This document shows, in pieces, positions 8,010 through 15,421 of a DNA stretch of 38,610 nt (positions are counted from its first letter, which is position 1; each line of letters begins with the position of its first letter). The stretch comes from Phocaeicola_A sp964580305 (lineage in GTDB: Bacteria; Bacteroidota; Bacteroidia; Bacteroidales; Bacteroidaceae), in NCBI GenBank assembly GCA_964580305.1, contig CAZOKL010000005.1:1-38610 (forward strand), in the 5' to 3' direction. The notes below the pieces were generated by a model, which saw only the letters and a list, made by a program, of their open reading frames with translations, was not told the origin of the DNA and searched no databases. A program made the translations under genes and the position numbers.

Positions 8010-9644
8010 TTAATCAATAGCTGCTTTAATGAACGACATGAACAGCGGGTGCGGTTTCAGCACCGTGCTGCTGTATTCAGGATGGAACTGTGTCCCGACG
8101 TACCACTTCAAGCCCGAAACCTCGACAATCTCCACCAAATCCGACTCCGGATTGATGCCCACACAACGCATGCCGGCTTTTTCAAACTCGGCCTTATAGG
8201 AGTTGTTAAACTCATAACGGTGACGGTGACGCTCCTGGATGTGCACTTGTCCGTAGGCCTCAAACGTCTTGGAGTTCTGGTCGAGAACACAGTCGTATGC
8301 GCCCAAACGCATGGTGCCTCCCATGTTTGTGATGGACTTCTGCTCCTCCATGATGTCAATCACATTGTGAGGCGTCTTCTCGTCCATTTCGCGGGAATTG
8401 GCATCAGCATATCCAAGCACGTTGCGGGCAAACTCGATGGCCATGCACTGCATGCCGAGGCAAATGCCGAACGTCGGCAGGTTGTGCGTGCGGGCATACT
8501 TGGCAGCCACGAACTTCCCGTCGATGCCGCGCTGGCCGAATCCCGGACAAATGATAATGCCATCCATGTCCTTAAGGATGTCGGCGATGTTATCGTCGGT
8601 CAGCTTCTCACTGTTGATGAAATGTATCTTAGCTTTATGGTCATTGTAAGTTGCCGCATGCGACAGTGCTTCACGAATGGACTTGTAAGCATCCTGCAAG
8701 TCATACTTCCCGACCAGACCAATATTGACAGTCTCAGTGGCATTGTTCCGACGGTTGAGGAAATCTCTCCACGGCCCCAGTGTCGGTGTCTCACCCACAG
8801 GCAGACCCACCTTCTCCAGGATAATCGAATCCAGATTCTGTGCTTGCATACTCAGTGGCACTTCATAGATGGAAGGCATATCCAGCGACTCTATGACGGC
8901 AGACTCGTCCACATTGCAGAACAGGGCCACTTTCTTCTTCAGGTTCATGCTCAGTTCATGTTCCGTGCGGAGCACCAGGATGTCGGGCTGTATGCCAACT
9001 GACTGCAATTCCTTCACGGAATGTTGTGTCGGCTTCGTCTTCAGTTCTCCGGCAGCAGCCAGATAGGGCACATAAGTCAGGTGCACGCACAGGGCGTTGC
9101 GTCCCAGCTCACGCTTCAACTGGCGGATGCTCTCCAAGTAAGGCAATGACTCTATGTCGCCCACCGTTCCGCCGATTTCCGTAATCACGAAGTCAAACTT
9201 ATATTTATTGCCCAACAACTTCACATTGCGTTTGATTTCATCCGTGATGTGGGGAATAATCTGGATGGTCTTACCCAAATAATCACCTCGACGCTCCTTG
9301 TCTATCACGCTCTTGTAGATGCGCCCGGTCGTAATATTATTGGCTTTTGTCGTCTGAATCCCCAGGAAACGCTCGTAATGGCCTAAGTCCAAGTCTGCCT
9401 CATGGCCATCCACGGTCACATAGCACTCGCCGTGCTCATAAGGATTCAACGTGCCTGGGTCGATGTTAATGTAAGGGTCGAATTTCTGGATTGTAACATT
9501 GTAACCTCTTGCTTGAAGCAATTTACCAATCGATGATGAGATAATGCCTTTACCTAAGGAAGATGCCACACCACCTGTAACGAAAATATACTTTGTTTCT
9601 GCCACAGTTATATTATTTAAATCGGTTTGTATTTCTTTAGCCAT
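8010..9644 (-). CDS. pyrG: CTP synthase (glutamine hydrolysing)
   Basis: Converts UTP to CTP using ATP and glutamine. The protein has 544 residues. The N-terminal synthetase domain starts with IFVTGGVASSLGKGIISSS, the family P-loop region. The C-terminal class I glutamine amidotransferase has Cys395 in GICLGMQ and the His521/Glu523 pair in QFHPE. The frame stays open 13 codons further upstream, but those codons overlap the promoter box at 9662-9669, so the ATG at 9644 (MAKEIQ) is the better start. It is the first gene of a pyrG-yidC operon. Confidence 0.95.
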   Translation of the reverse strand: MAKEIQTDLNNITVAETKYIFVTGGVASSLGKGIISSSIGKLLQARGYNVTIQKFDPYINIDPGTLNPYEHGECYVTVDGHEADLDLGHYERFLGIQTTKANNITTGRIYKSVIDKERRGDYLGKTIQIIPHITDEIKRNVKLLGNKYKFDFVITEIGGTVGDIESLPYLESIRQLKRELGRNALCVHLTYVPYLAAAGELKTKPTQHSVKELQSVGIQPDILVLRTEHELSMNLKKKVALFCNVDESAVIESLDMPSIYEVPLSMQAQNLDSIILEKVGLPVGETPTLGPWRDFLNRRNNATETVNIGLVGKYDLQDAYKSIREALSHAATYNDHKAKIHFINSEKLTDDNIADILKDMDGIIICPGFGQRGIDGKFVAAKYARTHNLPTFGICLGMQCMAIEFARNVLGYADANSREMDEKTPHNVIDIMEEQKSITNMGGTMRLGAYDCVLDQNSKTFEAYGQVHIQERHRHRYEFNNSYKAEFEKAGMRCVGINPESDLVEIVEVSGLKWYVGTQFHPEYSSTVLKPHPLFMSFIKAAID

Positions 9645-9661
9645 ATAGGATTTCAAGGTTG

Positions 9662-9669
9662 CAAATTTA
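9662..9669 (-). promoter_or_regulatory. -7 box of pyrG (TAAATTTG)
   Basis: On the minus strand TAAATTTG matches TAnnTTTG exactly and ends 17 nt before the pyrG ATG. This gives a leader of only about 10 nt and argues against the longer start. A -33 TTTG at the normal distance is not obvious. Confidence 0.6.
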
Positions 9670-9798
9670 CAAAAAAACACCAAAGCCGGTAATCTTTTAA
9701 AAGAAACATTTTCACAGCAGAGGTTTTCGCCTCACAGACAGAAAGATTTTCTTGCTGGCCAAACGCCGTTTAAGCCCCCTTTAGGGCGGCCGACCACC

Positions 9799-9864
9799 GA
9801 AAGGAAGCCGCCCGGATGCCGAAAGGAGACCGCGCAAGCACGGAAAGGAGACCAGGCAAACCAG
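9799..9864. repeat. Short 22-bp period repeat, three units
   Basis: GAAAGGAAGCC (9799), GAAAGGAGACC (9821) and GAAAGGAGACC (9843) recur at exactly 22-bp intervals with less conserved G+C-rich spacers. They lie in the 372-bp gap between the divergent pyrG and uvrB genes. I see no coding potential in that gap; besides these units it holds only the two promoters. The unit sequence is unrelated to the 5918-6024 array although the period is the same. Confidence 0.65.
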
Positions 9865-9967
9865 TGGTTAAAGGTTGAGTTTGAGGAATCTGACAAAAGA
9901 CTTCATTCATCCCTGCCCCAACCTCCAATCCCCATTCAAAAAGGAATGTTTTTTACTGCTATTTTCT

Positions 9968-9975
9968 TACCTTTG
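9968..9975 (+). promoter_or_regulatory. -7 box of uvrB (TACCTTTG)
   Basis: TACCTTTG followed by CA is a good Bacteroidota -7 element 41 nt upstream of the uvrB ATG. A T-rich stretch lies upstream in place of a clear -33 TTTG. No LexA-type box was recognised here. Confidence 0.6.
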
Positions 9976-10016
9976 CATCCGTCATTTACCATTTTAAAGA
10001 AAGGATTTGCAGACTT

Positions 10017-12056
10017 ATGGACTTTGAATTAGTGTCAGACTATCAGCCCACCGGAGACCAGCCGGAAGCCATCGCACAACTGACCGAAGGGGTGCTCCAA
10101 GGCATGTCGGCACAGACCTTGCTGGGTGTAACCGGCTCGGGCAAGACGTTTACCATTGCCAATGTCATCAAGAATGTGAACAAACCGACTCTCATCCTAA
10201 GCCATAACAAGACACTGGCAGCCCAGCTCTACGGAGAGTTCAAAAGCTTCTTTCCGAACAATGCCGTGGAATATTATGTCTCATACTATGACTACTACCA
10301 GCCGGAAGCCTATCTGCCTTCGACGGACACCTATATCGAAAAAGATCTCGCCATCAATGATGAAATCGACAAGCTGCGTCTGGCTGCCACATCGGCCTTG
10401 CTGTCGGGCAGGAAAGACGTGGTGGTGGTATCATCCGTGTCGTGCATCTATGGCATGGGCAATCCTGCCGACTTTTATGAAAACGTGATAGACGTCCGGC
10501 GCGGACAGAAAATTGACCGCAACGTCTTCCTGCGCCGGCTGGTGGACAGCCTCTATGTGCGCAACGACATTGACCTGAACCGCGGTAACTTCCGCGTCAA
10601 AGGCGACACGGTGGACATCTTCCTGGCCTACAGCGACAACTTGTTGCGCGTCGTGTTCTGGGACGAGGAAATCGACACCATTGAGGAGGTAGACCCCGTC
10701 AGCGGACATCGTCTGATGGACTATGACGAGTTTCGCATCTATCCGGCCAACTTGTTCATGACAACCAAAGAGAGTACACTCCGCGCCATTCACCAGATTG
10801 AAGACGACCTGACCAAACAGGTGGAACATTTCAAAGAGATTGGCAAACCACTGGAAGCCAAACGTCTTTATGAGCGTGTGACCTACGACATGGAGATGAT
10901 GCGTGAATTGGGACATTGCTCCGGCATCGAAAACTATTCGCGCTACTTTGACGGACGCGCGGCGGGCACACGCCCCTACTGTCTGCTTGACTTCTTCCCG
11001 GATGACTATCTGACGGTCATTGACGAAAGCCATGTGAGCGTGCCGCAAATCCGCGCCATGTATGGCGGTGACCGCGCCCGAAAGACAAACCTGGTGGACT
11101 ACGGATTCCGCTTGCCGGCCGCACTGGACAATCGGCCGCTGAAGTTCGATGAATTTGAGGAACTGACCAAACAGGTCATCTACGTGAGTGCCACGCCGGC
11201 CGACTACGAATTGAAGAAAAGCGAGGGAATCGTCGTGGAACAGGTAATCCGCCCGACCGGACTGCTTGACCCCGTCATCGAAGTGCGTCCCAGCCTGAAC
11301 CAAATTGACGACCTGATGGAAGAAATCCAGCAACGTATTGAAAAGAACGAACGTGTGCTCGTGACCACCCTCACCAAGCGCATGGCCGAAGAACTGACGG
11401 ACTATCTGGCCCGAAACGACATCCGCTGCAATTATATCCACAGCGATGTCGACACCCTTGAACGAGTCAAAATCATGGACGACCTGCGACAGGGAATCTA
11501 TGATGTGCTCATCGGCGTGAACCTGCTGCGCGAAGGGCTCGACCTGCCCGAAGTGTCGCTTGTAGCCATCCTCGATGCCGACAAGGAAGGTTTTCTACGA
11601 AGCCACCGCTCACTGACACAGACAGCAGGACGTGCCGCACGAAACATCAACGGAAAGGTCATCATGTATGCCGACAAAATCACCGACAGCATGCAGCAAA
11701 CCATCGATGAAACCAACCGACGACGAGCCAAACAGCTGGCCTACAACGATGCCCACGGCATCACCCCGCAGCAAATCAAGAAAGCACGCAGCACCGCCCT
11801 GCTCACCGGACAGGAAGAGACAACCGCCGACAAGGCTCCCAAAGCTTATGTCGAACCGGAATATACCAGCGTGGCTGCCGACCCTGTCGTCGAATACATG
11901 AGCCGGAAACAGCTGGAGAAGAGCATCGAGCGCACCCGCAAACTGATGCAAGAGGCTGCCAAGAAACTCGAGTTCATCCAGGCAGCACAATATCGCGACG
12001 AACTTATCAGACTGGAAGACATGCTGAAAGAAAAGTCACCGTCCATCGAAAAATAG
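10017..12056 (+). CDS. uvrB: Excinuclease ABC subunit B
   Basis: Damage-verifying helicase-like subunit of nucleotide excision repair; it is loaded by UvrA and recruits UvrC. The protein has 679 residues. The Walker A motif GVTGSGKT is at 37-44, and the damage-probing beta-hairpin region YYVSYYDYYQPEAYLP starts near residue 86. The Walker B region reads IDESHVS. The C-terminal helicase half ends in the QTAGRAARN motif, and a UVR domain (about 632-668, LEFIQAAQYRDELIRLE) would contact UvrC. Start and length fit the family. It is probably monocistronic, as bamD downstream has its own promoter. Confidence 0.96.
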   Translation: MDFELVSDYQPTGDQPEAIAQLTEGVLQGMSAQTLLGVTGSGKTFTIANVIKNVNKPTLILSHNKTLAAQLYGEFKSFFPNNAVEYYVSYYDYYQPEAYLPSTDTYIEKDLAINDEIDKLRLAATSALLSGRKDVVVVSSVSCIYGMGNPADFYENVIDVRRGQKIDRNVFLRRLVDSLYVRNDIDLNRGNFRVKGDTVDIFLAYSDNLLRVVFWDEEIDTIEEVDPVSGHRLMDYDEFRIYPANLFMTTKESTLRAIHQIEDDLTKQVEHFKEIGKPLEAKRLYERVTYDMEMMRELGHCSGIENYSRYFDGRAAGTRPYCLLDFFPDDYLTVIDESHVSVPQIRAMYGGDRARKTNLVDYGFRLPAALDNRPLKFDEFEELTKQVIYVSATPADYELKKSEGIVVEQVIRPTGLLDPVIEVRPSLNQIDDLMEEIQQRIEKNERVLVTTLTKRMAEELTDYLARNDIRCNYIHSDVDTLERVKIMDDLRQGIYDVLIGVNLLREGLDLPEVSLVAILDADKEGFLRSHRSLTQTAGRAARNINGKVIMYADKITDSMQQTIDETNRRRAKQLAYNDAHGITPQQIKKARSTALLTGQEETTADKAPKAYVEPEYTSVAADPVVEYMSRKQLEKSIERTRKLMQEAAKKLEFIQAAQYRDELIRLEDMLKEKSPSIEK

Positions 12057-12076
12057 TTTAAAAATGAAAGTGCGCG

Positions 12077-12107
12077 TTGTGTATATCCACACTTCTCCGT
12101 ATATTTG
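12077..12107 (+). promoter_or_regulatory. Promoter of bamD operon (TTG-N20-TATATTTG)
   Basis: TTG at 12077-12079 and TATATTTG at 12100-12107 are separated by 20 nt, the best-formed two-part plus-strand promoter in the window. It lies between the uvrB stop and the bamD ATG at 12124. Confidence 0.7.
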
Positions 12108-12123
12108 CGCAATATTTTGAAGA

Positions 12124-12933
12124 ATGATGAAGAAAAGTATAACCGCGATAGCCCTAATATCCGCCTGTCTGATGACTTCATGCGGCGATTATAATAAGGT
12201 ACTTAAAAGCCAGGATTATTCTTACAGATACGAAGCTGCCAAAGAATATTTTTTCAGCAAACGATACAACAAAGCCTCCGTCTTACTGAGTGACATGATT
12301 GCCATCCTCAAAGGCAGCGGTAAGGCCGAAGAATCACTCTACATGCTTGCCATGTGCTACTACGGACAGGGTGACTGGCTTGAAGCAGCGTCTACCTTTA
12401 AGAAATATTACACCACCTATCCACGCGGGGAATTTGTAGAGCTTGCACGCTACTACACCTGCAAGGCACTCTATAACGACACGCCCGAGCCCCGTCTTGA
12501 CCAGACCAGCACTTACCAGGCCATCAATGAAATACAAGTGTTCTGCGAATATTATCCCAACAGCATCTATAAAGACAATGCGCAGGACATGATGTTCGAG
12601 TTGCAAGACAAGCTTGTCGAAAAGGAATTCCTCTCAGCCAAACTGTATTACGACCTGGGCAACTACTTGGGCAACAACTATCAGTCATGCGTCATCACCG
12701 CACAAAACGTCCTCCAGGACTTCCCCTACTGCAAACGCCGGGAAGACCTCTCCTACCTCGTGATGCAAGCCAAATATAAGATGGCCACGGAAAGTGTCGC
12801 TGAGAGACGCGAAGAGCGCTATCGCGATGTCGTCGACGAATATTACGCCTTCAAGAACGAATTTCCCGAAAGCAAATACACGAAAGACGTCGACAAGATG
12901 TTTGAAGAAGCCAATAAAAATATCAATGAATAA
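12124..12933 (+). CDS. bamD: Outer membrane assembly lipoprotein BamD
   Basis: TPR lipoprotein of the BAM complex that helps BamA fold outer-membrane proteins. The protein has 269 residues. The lipoprotein signal peptide is KKSITAIALISACLMTSC, with the lipidated Cys at 20 and no acidic surface-export signal after it, which fits retention on the inner leaflet of the outer membrane. TPR-like helices follow (YEAAKEYFFSKRYNKASVLL; LYMLAMCYYGQGDWLEAASTF; YPRGEFVELARYYTCKALY). A second ATG lies at 12127. The gene leads an operon with rpoZ (27 nt downstream) and a DUF4293 gene. Confidence 0.9.
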   Translation: MMKKSITAIALISACLMTSCGDYNKVLKSQDYSYRYEAAKEYFFSKRYNKASVLLSDMIAILKGSGKAEESLYMLAMCYYGQGDWLEAASTFKKYYTTYPRGEFVELARYYTCKALYNDTPEPRLDQTSTYQAINEIQVFCEYYPNSIYKDNAQDMMFELQDKLVEKEFLSAKLYYDLGNYLGNNYQSCVITAQNVLQDFPYCKRREDLSYLVMQAKYKMATESVAERREERYRDVVDEYYAFKNEFPESKYTKDVDKMFEEANKNINE

Positions 12934-12960
12934 ATAGTTCAAAAAAGGATACAAAGTATT

Positions 12961-13296
12961 ATGGATTACAGAAAGACAAATGCCCCCACCACGACGGTGA
13001 CCCGCGACTTGATGGAATTGTGTGAAGACACCAGCAATATCTACGAAACAGTTGCCATCATCGGCAAACGTGCAAACCAGATTAGCGTGGAAATCAAGAA
13101 CGACCTTTCCAAGAAGCTGCAAGAATTTGGATCCTACAACGACAACATGGACGAAGTGTCTGAGAACAGAGAGCAAATTGAAATCTCGCGCTACTACGAA
13201 AAACTCCCCAAACCGACACTGATTGCCACACAAGAATATCTCGAAGGCAAGGTTTACTACCGCAATCCGGCCAAAGAAAAAGAGAAACTCCAATAA
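12961..13296 (+). CDS. rpoZ: RNA polymerase omega subunit, Rpb6-like Bacteroidota form
   Basis: A small RNA polymerase subunit that assists beta-prime folding. The protein has 111 residues. NIYETVAIIGKRANQIS (about 24-40) is the core omega/Rpb6 motif, and the following ISVEIKNDLSKKLQEF helix fits the family. The Bacteroidota version is longer than E. coli omega and ends in a charged tail after the ATQEYLEGKVYYRNP block. Its position between bamD and a DUF4293 gene is, from memory, a common Bacteroidales arrangement. Confidence 0.85.
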   Translation: MDYRKTNAPTTTVTRDLMELCEDTSNIYETVAIIGKRANQISVEIKNDLSKKLQEFGSYNDNMDEVSENREQIEISRYYEKLPKPTLIATQEYLEGKVYYRNPAKEKEKLQ

Positions 13297-13329
13297 ACAC
13301 GCGCCACGCGCACAAACCCACGAAGCAAC

Positions 13330-13791
13330 ATGATCCAACGCATTCAGAGTGCCTATCTCCTGCTCGTCGTCGCCCTCATGGGGGCCACAATGGGCATGCC
13401 GCTGGGCATCTACACCGGAAAGAGCGGAGACGTGTCCACACTTTATGCCTATGAGCTGAACATTGCCGGCACACACCAAGACGGCACATGCTGGGGACTG
13501 TTTGCCATCGCATTGCTGGCTGCCATCATCGCCTTTGTCACCATCCTCCTCTTCAAAAACAGGAAGTTGCAAATGCGTCTGACCGTCTTCAACATTCTGG
13601 TCACCCTCGGATGGTATGCCGCATTCGCAGCATTCGTCATCTCCTATAAGGAACTGTTGCCCGACACGGTCTCCTTCACCAGCGGCACGGGAGCCATCCT
13701 CCCGCTCGTGGCCATCGTGCTCAACGTGCTCGCCATCCGCGGCATCCGCCACGACGAGCGCCTTGTGAAAGCGGCCGACCGACTACGCTGA
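13330..13791 (+). CDS. DUF4293 family integral membrane protein
   Basis: A 153-residue protein with four predicted membrane segments (about 5-25, 50-75, 80-107 and 113-137). It opens with MIQRIQSAYLLLVVALMGA, the typical DUF4293 start, and ends in a short basic tail. Its function is unknown. It is 33 nt behind rpoZ and is the last gene before a perfect intrinsic terminator (13844-13882), so it is part of the bamD operon. Confidence 0.8.
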   Translation: MIQRIQSAYLLLVVALMGATMGMPLGIYTGKSGDVSTLYAYELNIAGTHQDGTCWGLFAIALLAAIIAFVTILLFKNRKLQMRLTVFNILVTLGWYAAFAAFVISYKELLPDTVSFTSGTGAILPLVAIVLNVLAIRGIRHDERLVKAADRLR

Positions 13792-13843
13792 TTTTCCTTT
13801 TTCCATTTTCTTTTTGCCCTTGTAACGAGAGAAAAGCCATCCG

Positions 13844-13882
13844 GCGACTGCCAACGCTCAAACGGCAGTCGCTGAATTTTTT
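13844..13882 (+). terminator. Intrinsic terminator of bamD-rpoZ-DUF4293 operon
   Basis: GCGACTGCC (13844-13852) pairs perfectly with GGCAGTCGC (13864-13872) across an 11-nt loop, followed by TGAATTTTTT. Confidence 0.9.
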
Positions 13883-13958
13883 ATGCGCTTCTCCATGATG
13901 GCCGCATGGCCATATCCCCTGCACTGATTCAAGTCATTCACTGGTGCTTGTCACGATA

Positions 13959-14090
13959 TAATACGTATTACGTTTCAGACGATATACTTGCATATATGCG
14001 TATGACTACTTATTTTTATAGATGGAAAGGTATATACCTTATAAAGCATAAGATATATAGTTTATGGATAATAAAGTATATACCTTTCCA
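13959..14090. repeat. AT-rich island with nested palindromes and an 18-bp inverted repeat
   Basis: Within about 130 bp there are perfect palindromes TAATACGTATTA (13959-13970), GCATATATGC (13990-13999) and GGTATATACC (14029-14038). An 18-bp inverted repeat (arms 14023-14040 and 14073-14090, one mismatch) has a 32-nt spacer with its own ATAAA/TTTAT dyad. No T-run follows. It occupies most of the 361-bp non-coding stretch before the HU-like gene. It could be a regulatory or nucleoid-protein binding region; the role is unknown. Confidence 0.8.
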
Positions 14091-14152
14091 AGCATAAAAA
14101 CAGGATATTTATCTGAATTATATCATGACAAGACAAATTAATACATCAGTAT

Positions 14153-14614
14153 ATGGCTAAGTACAAATTAAGAAAGAAACGAAACGGCATCAACAAGGAG
14201 AAATGCGACCTGTGGTATGCCGAACCATCCCCGGGGAAGGTGATGACGACAAAACAACTGTGCGCCCTGGCGACCCAACACACCTCGCTGACGGCACTGG
14301 AACTGCAAATGGCACTCGGCATCCTCGAACAGTGTCTGCCACAACTACTGACGCAGGGGCTGACGGTGCAGCTGGGCGGACTCGGGTCGCTCCGTCTGGA
14401 GTATGGGAGCGAAGGCGTGAAGCGGCCGGAAGATTTCCACTTCCGCCTCATCCGCCGGCCCCGCGTCGTGTACCGGCCCTCGAAGCAGATGAGGCAGGCC
14501 GTGAAGCAGCATGTCAGTTTTGAACTTGACGGATTGCTGGCCGACGAGGTGTCGTTTGCCTCCGTGAGCGACTACCGGCACTGGCAGGAGGGTGACGGAC
14601 AGAGCGGGAAGTAG
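14153..14614 (+). CDS. HU-like DNA-binding protein (HU-HIG type)
   Basis: A 153-residue protein with the HU/IHF-like fold of the Bacteroidota HU-HIG group. The N-terminus is basic (KYKLRKKRNGINKEK). TTKQLCALATQHTSLTALEL fits the HU helical part and LTVQLGGLGSLRLEYGSEGV fits the beta-arm base (compare the 'GDLGSFR' block of such proteins). The basic IRRPRVVYRPSKQMRQAV follows. Paralogues are usually numerous in these genomes, and specific targets are unknown. It stands alone, behind a palindrome-rich region it might bind. Its G+C content is far higher than that of its upstream region. Confidence 0.75.
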   Translation: MAKYKLRKKRNGINKEKCDLWYAEPSPGKVMTTKQLCALATQHTSLTALELQMALGILEQCLPQLLTQGLTVQLGGLGSLRLEYGSEGVKRPEDFHFRLIRRPRVVYRPSKQMRQAVKQHVSFELDGLLADEVSFASVSDYRHWQEGDGQSGK

Positions 14615-14617
14615 GCA

Positions 14618-14661
14618 CAAAACAAGTCCGCCCCGCGAAATCACTTCGGAGGGCGGACTTG
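14618..14661 (-). terminator. Intrinsic terminator, best oriented to the minus strand
   Basis: Perfect 11-bp arms CAAGTCCGCCC (14623-14633) and GGGCGGACTTG (14651-14661) have an inner CGAA/TTCG pairing. On the minus strand the stem runs into TTTTGTG; on the plus strand it is followed by CAATTTATG without a U-run. It could serve the minus-strand small RNA and the LuxR operon, and weakly the HU-like gene 8 nt upstream. Confidence 0.8.
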
Positions 14662-14738
14662 CAATTTATGTACTAATAATTAAAATAAATTGTGGTTACG
14701 TAATTTTTATGACTAACTAACTTATCTTTTTAATGACA
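14618..14738 (-). ncRNA. Candidate small regulatory RNA (about 120 nt)
   Basis: A strong minus-strand promoter (TTG 14770-14772, 20-nt spacer, TATCTTTG 14742-14749) points into a non-coding stretch that ends at a perfect terminator stem (14623-14661). The only ORF that starts near the 5' end is five codons long. The predicted RNA has an A/U-rich single-stranded 5' part and the G+C-rich terminator stem. A copy of the proposed LuxR-regulator operator abuts the -33 element. Alternatively, this is just the 3' untranslated tail of the regulator operon with an internal promoter. Seen: promoter, terminator and lack of ORF. Inferred: that an RNA is made. Confidence 0.45.
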
Positions 14739-14741
14739 TTG

Positions 14742-14772
14742 CAAAGATAGGGTTGCGGCGTGAGGCGTGCAA
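14742..14772 (-). promoter_or_regulatory. Minus-strand promoter of the candidate sRNA
   Basis: TTG-N20-TATCTTTG on the minus strand has the same geometry as the bamD promoter. The predicted start is near 14737. Confidence 0.6.
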
Positions 14773-14789
14773 TCCCTAAAAATAGGTAT
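14771..14789 (-). promoter_or_regulatory. Operator-like dyad, site 1
   Basis: On the minus strand ATACCTATTTTTAGGGATT. It matches sites 2 and 3 upstream of the hemerythrin gene in 14 of 19 positions common to all three. The dyad centre is about 44 bp upstream of the predicted sRNA start, where LuxR/NarL-type activators often sit. Confidence 0.55.
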
Positions 14790-14812
14790 TTTCGCCGGTG
14801 ATGGCGCAGGGC

Positions 14813-15421
14813 TCACATCTTGACGTCGGAAAGCTCGACAAGATTGTTCACGATGGCATAGATGGTGAGGCCGGCCGGCGAGTGTATTTGCAGCTTGCGG
14901 GCAATGTTGCGCCGGTGGGTGATGACGGTGTGGATGGAGATGTAGAGTTTCTCAGCTATCTCCTTGTTTGTCATGCCCTTGACGACGCAGATGATGATTT
15001 CCCGCTCGCGCTGGCTGAGCGAGTCGGCATCGGCTTCGGCCTCGCTTACGGTGCGGACAAGTAGCTGGTGGATTTTGCCATAAATGGCCTCCTCGTCATC
15101 GTAGAGGTTGATGAAGTCGTCATACTTGCGGAGCAGGTTTTGGTCGACCATGCTGCAAAGGAGAGCAATGCACTTCACACCGGATGTCGTCGGCTCGGCA
15201 CGGAAGTTGTCGATGTTGAACCATCCTTCAAAAGCAGGGTCAATGATGAGCATGTCGGGGACGCGCGCCTGCATGCAGTTGTCCAGCGCTTCAAGTGAAG
15301 TGATTTCAATCAGTTGCACCGTGTGTGTCGTGTCGGGAAAGTGCTTGAGAATCTCAAGCATCCCGTGACGGACGATGGCCGAGGATTCGGCGACGGCTAT
15401 CCACATTACATCATCTTTCAT
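14813..15421 (-). CDS. LuxR-type transcriptional regulator with degenerate receiver domain
   Basis: A 202-residue protein. The C-terminal LuxR/NarL helix-turn-helix (about 134-195) is clear: SLSQREREIIICVVKGMTNKEIAEKLYISIHTVITHRRNI. The N-terminal half looks like a response-regulator receiver. The putative phospho-Asp is Asp61 (LIIDPAF), but the usual acidic pair after beta-1 is replaced by Ala11-Glu12 (VAESSAIVR), so normal phosphorylation is doubtful. No histidine kinase is nearby. Its ATG overlaps the stop of the hemerythrin gene (ATGA), so it is translationally coupled to it. It is the likely binder of the dyads at 14771, 16168 and 16199 (inference). Confidence 0.85.
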   Translation of the reverse strand: MKDDVMWIAVAESSAIVRHGMLEILKHFPDTTHTVQLIEITSLEALDNCMQARVPDMLIIDPAFEGWFNIDNFRAEPTTSGVKCIALLCSMVDQNLLRKYDDFINLYDDEEAIYGKIHQLLVRTVSEAEADADSLSQREREIIICVVKGMTNKEIAEKLYISIHTVITHRRNIARKLQIHSPAGLTIYAIVNNLVELSDVKM

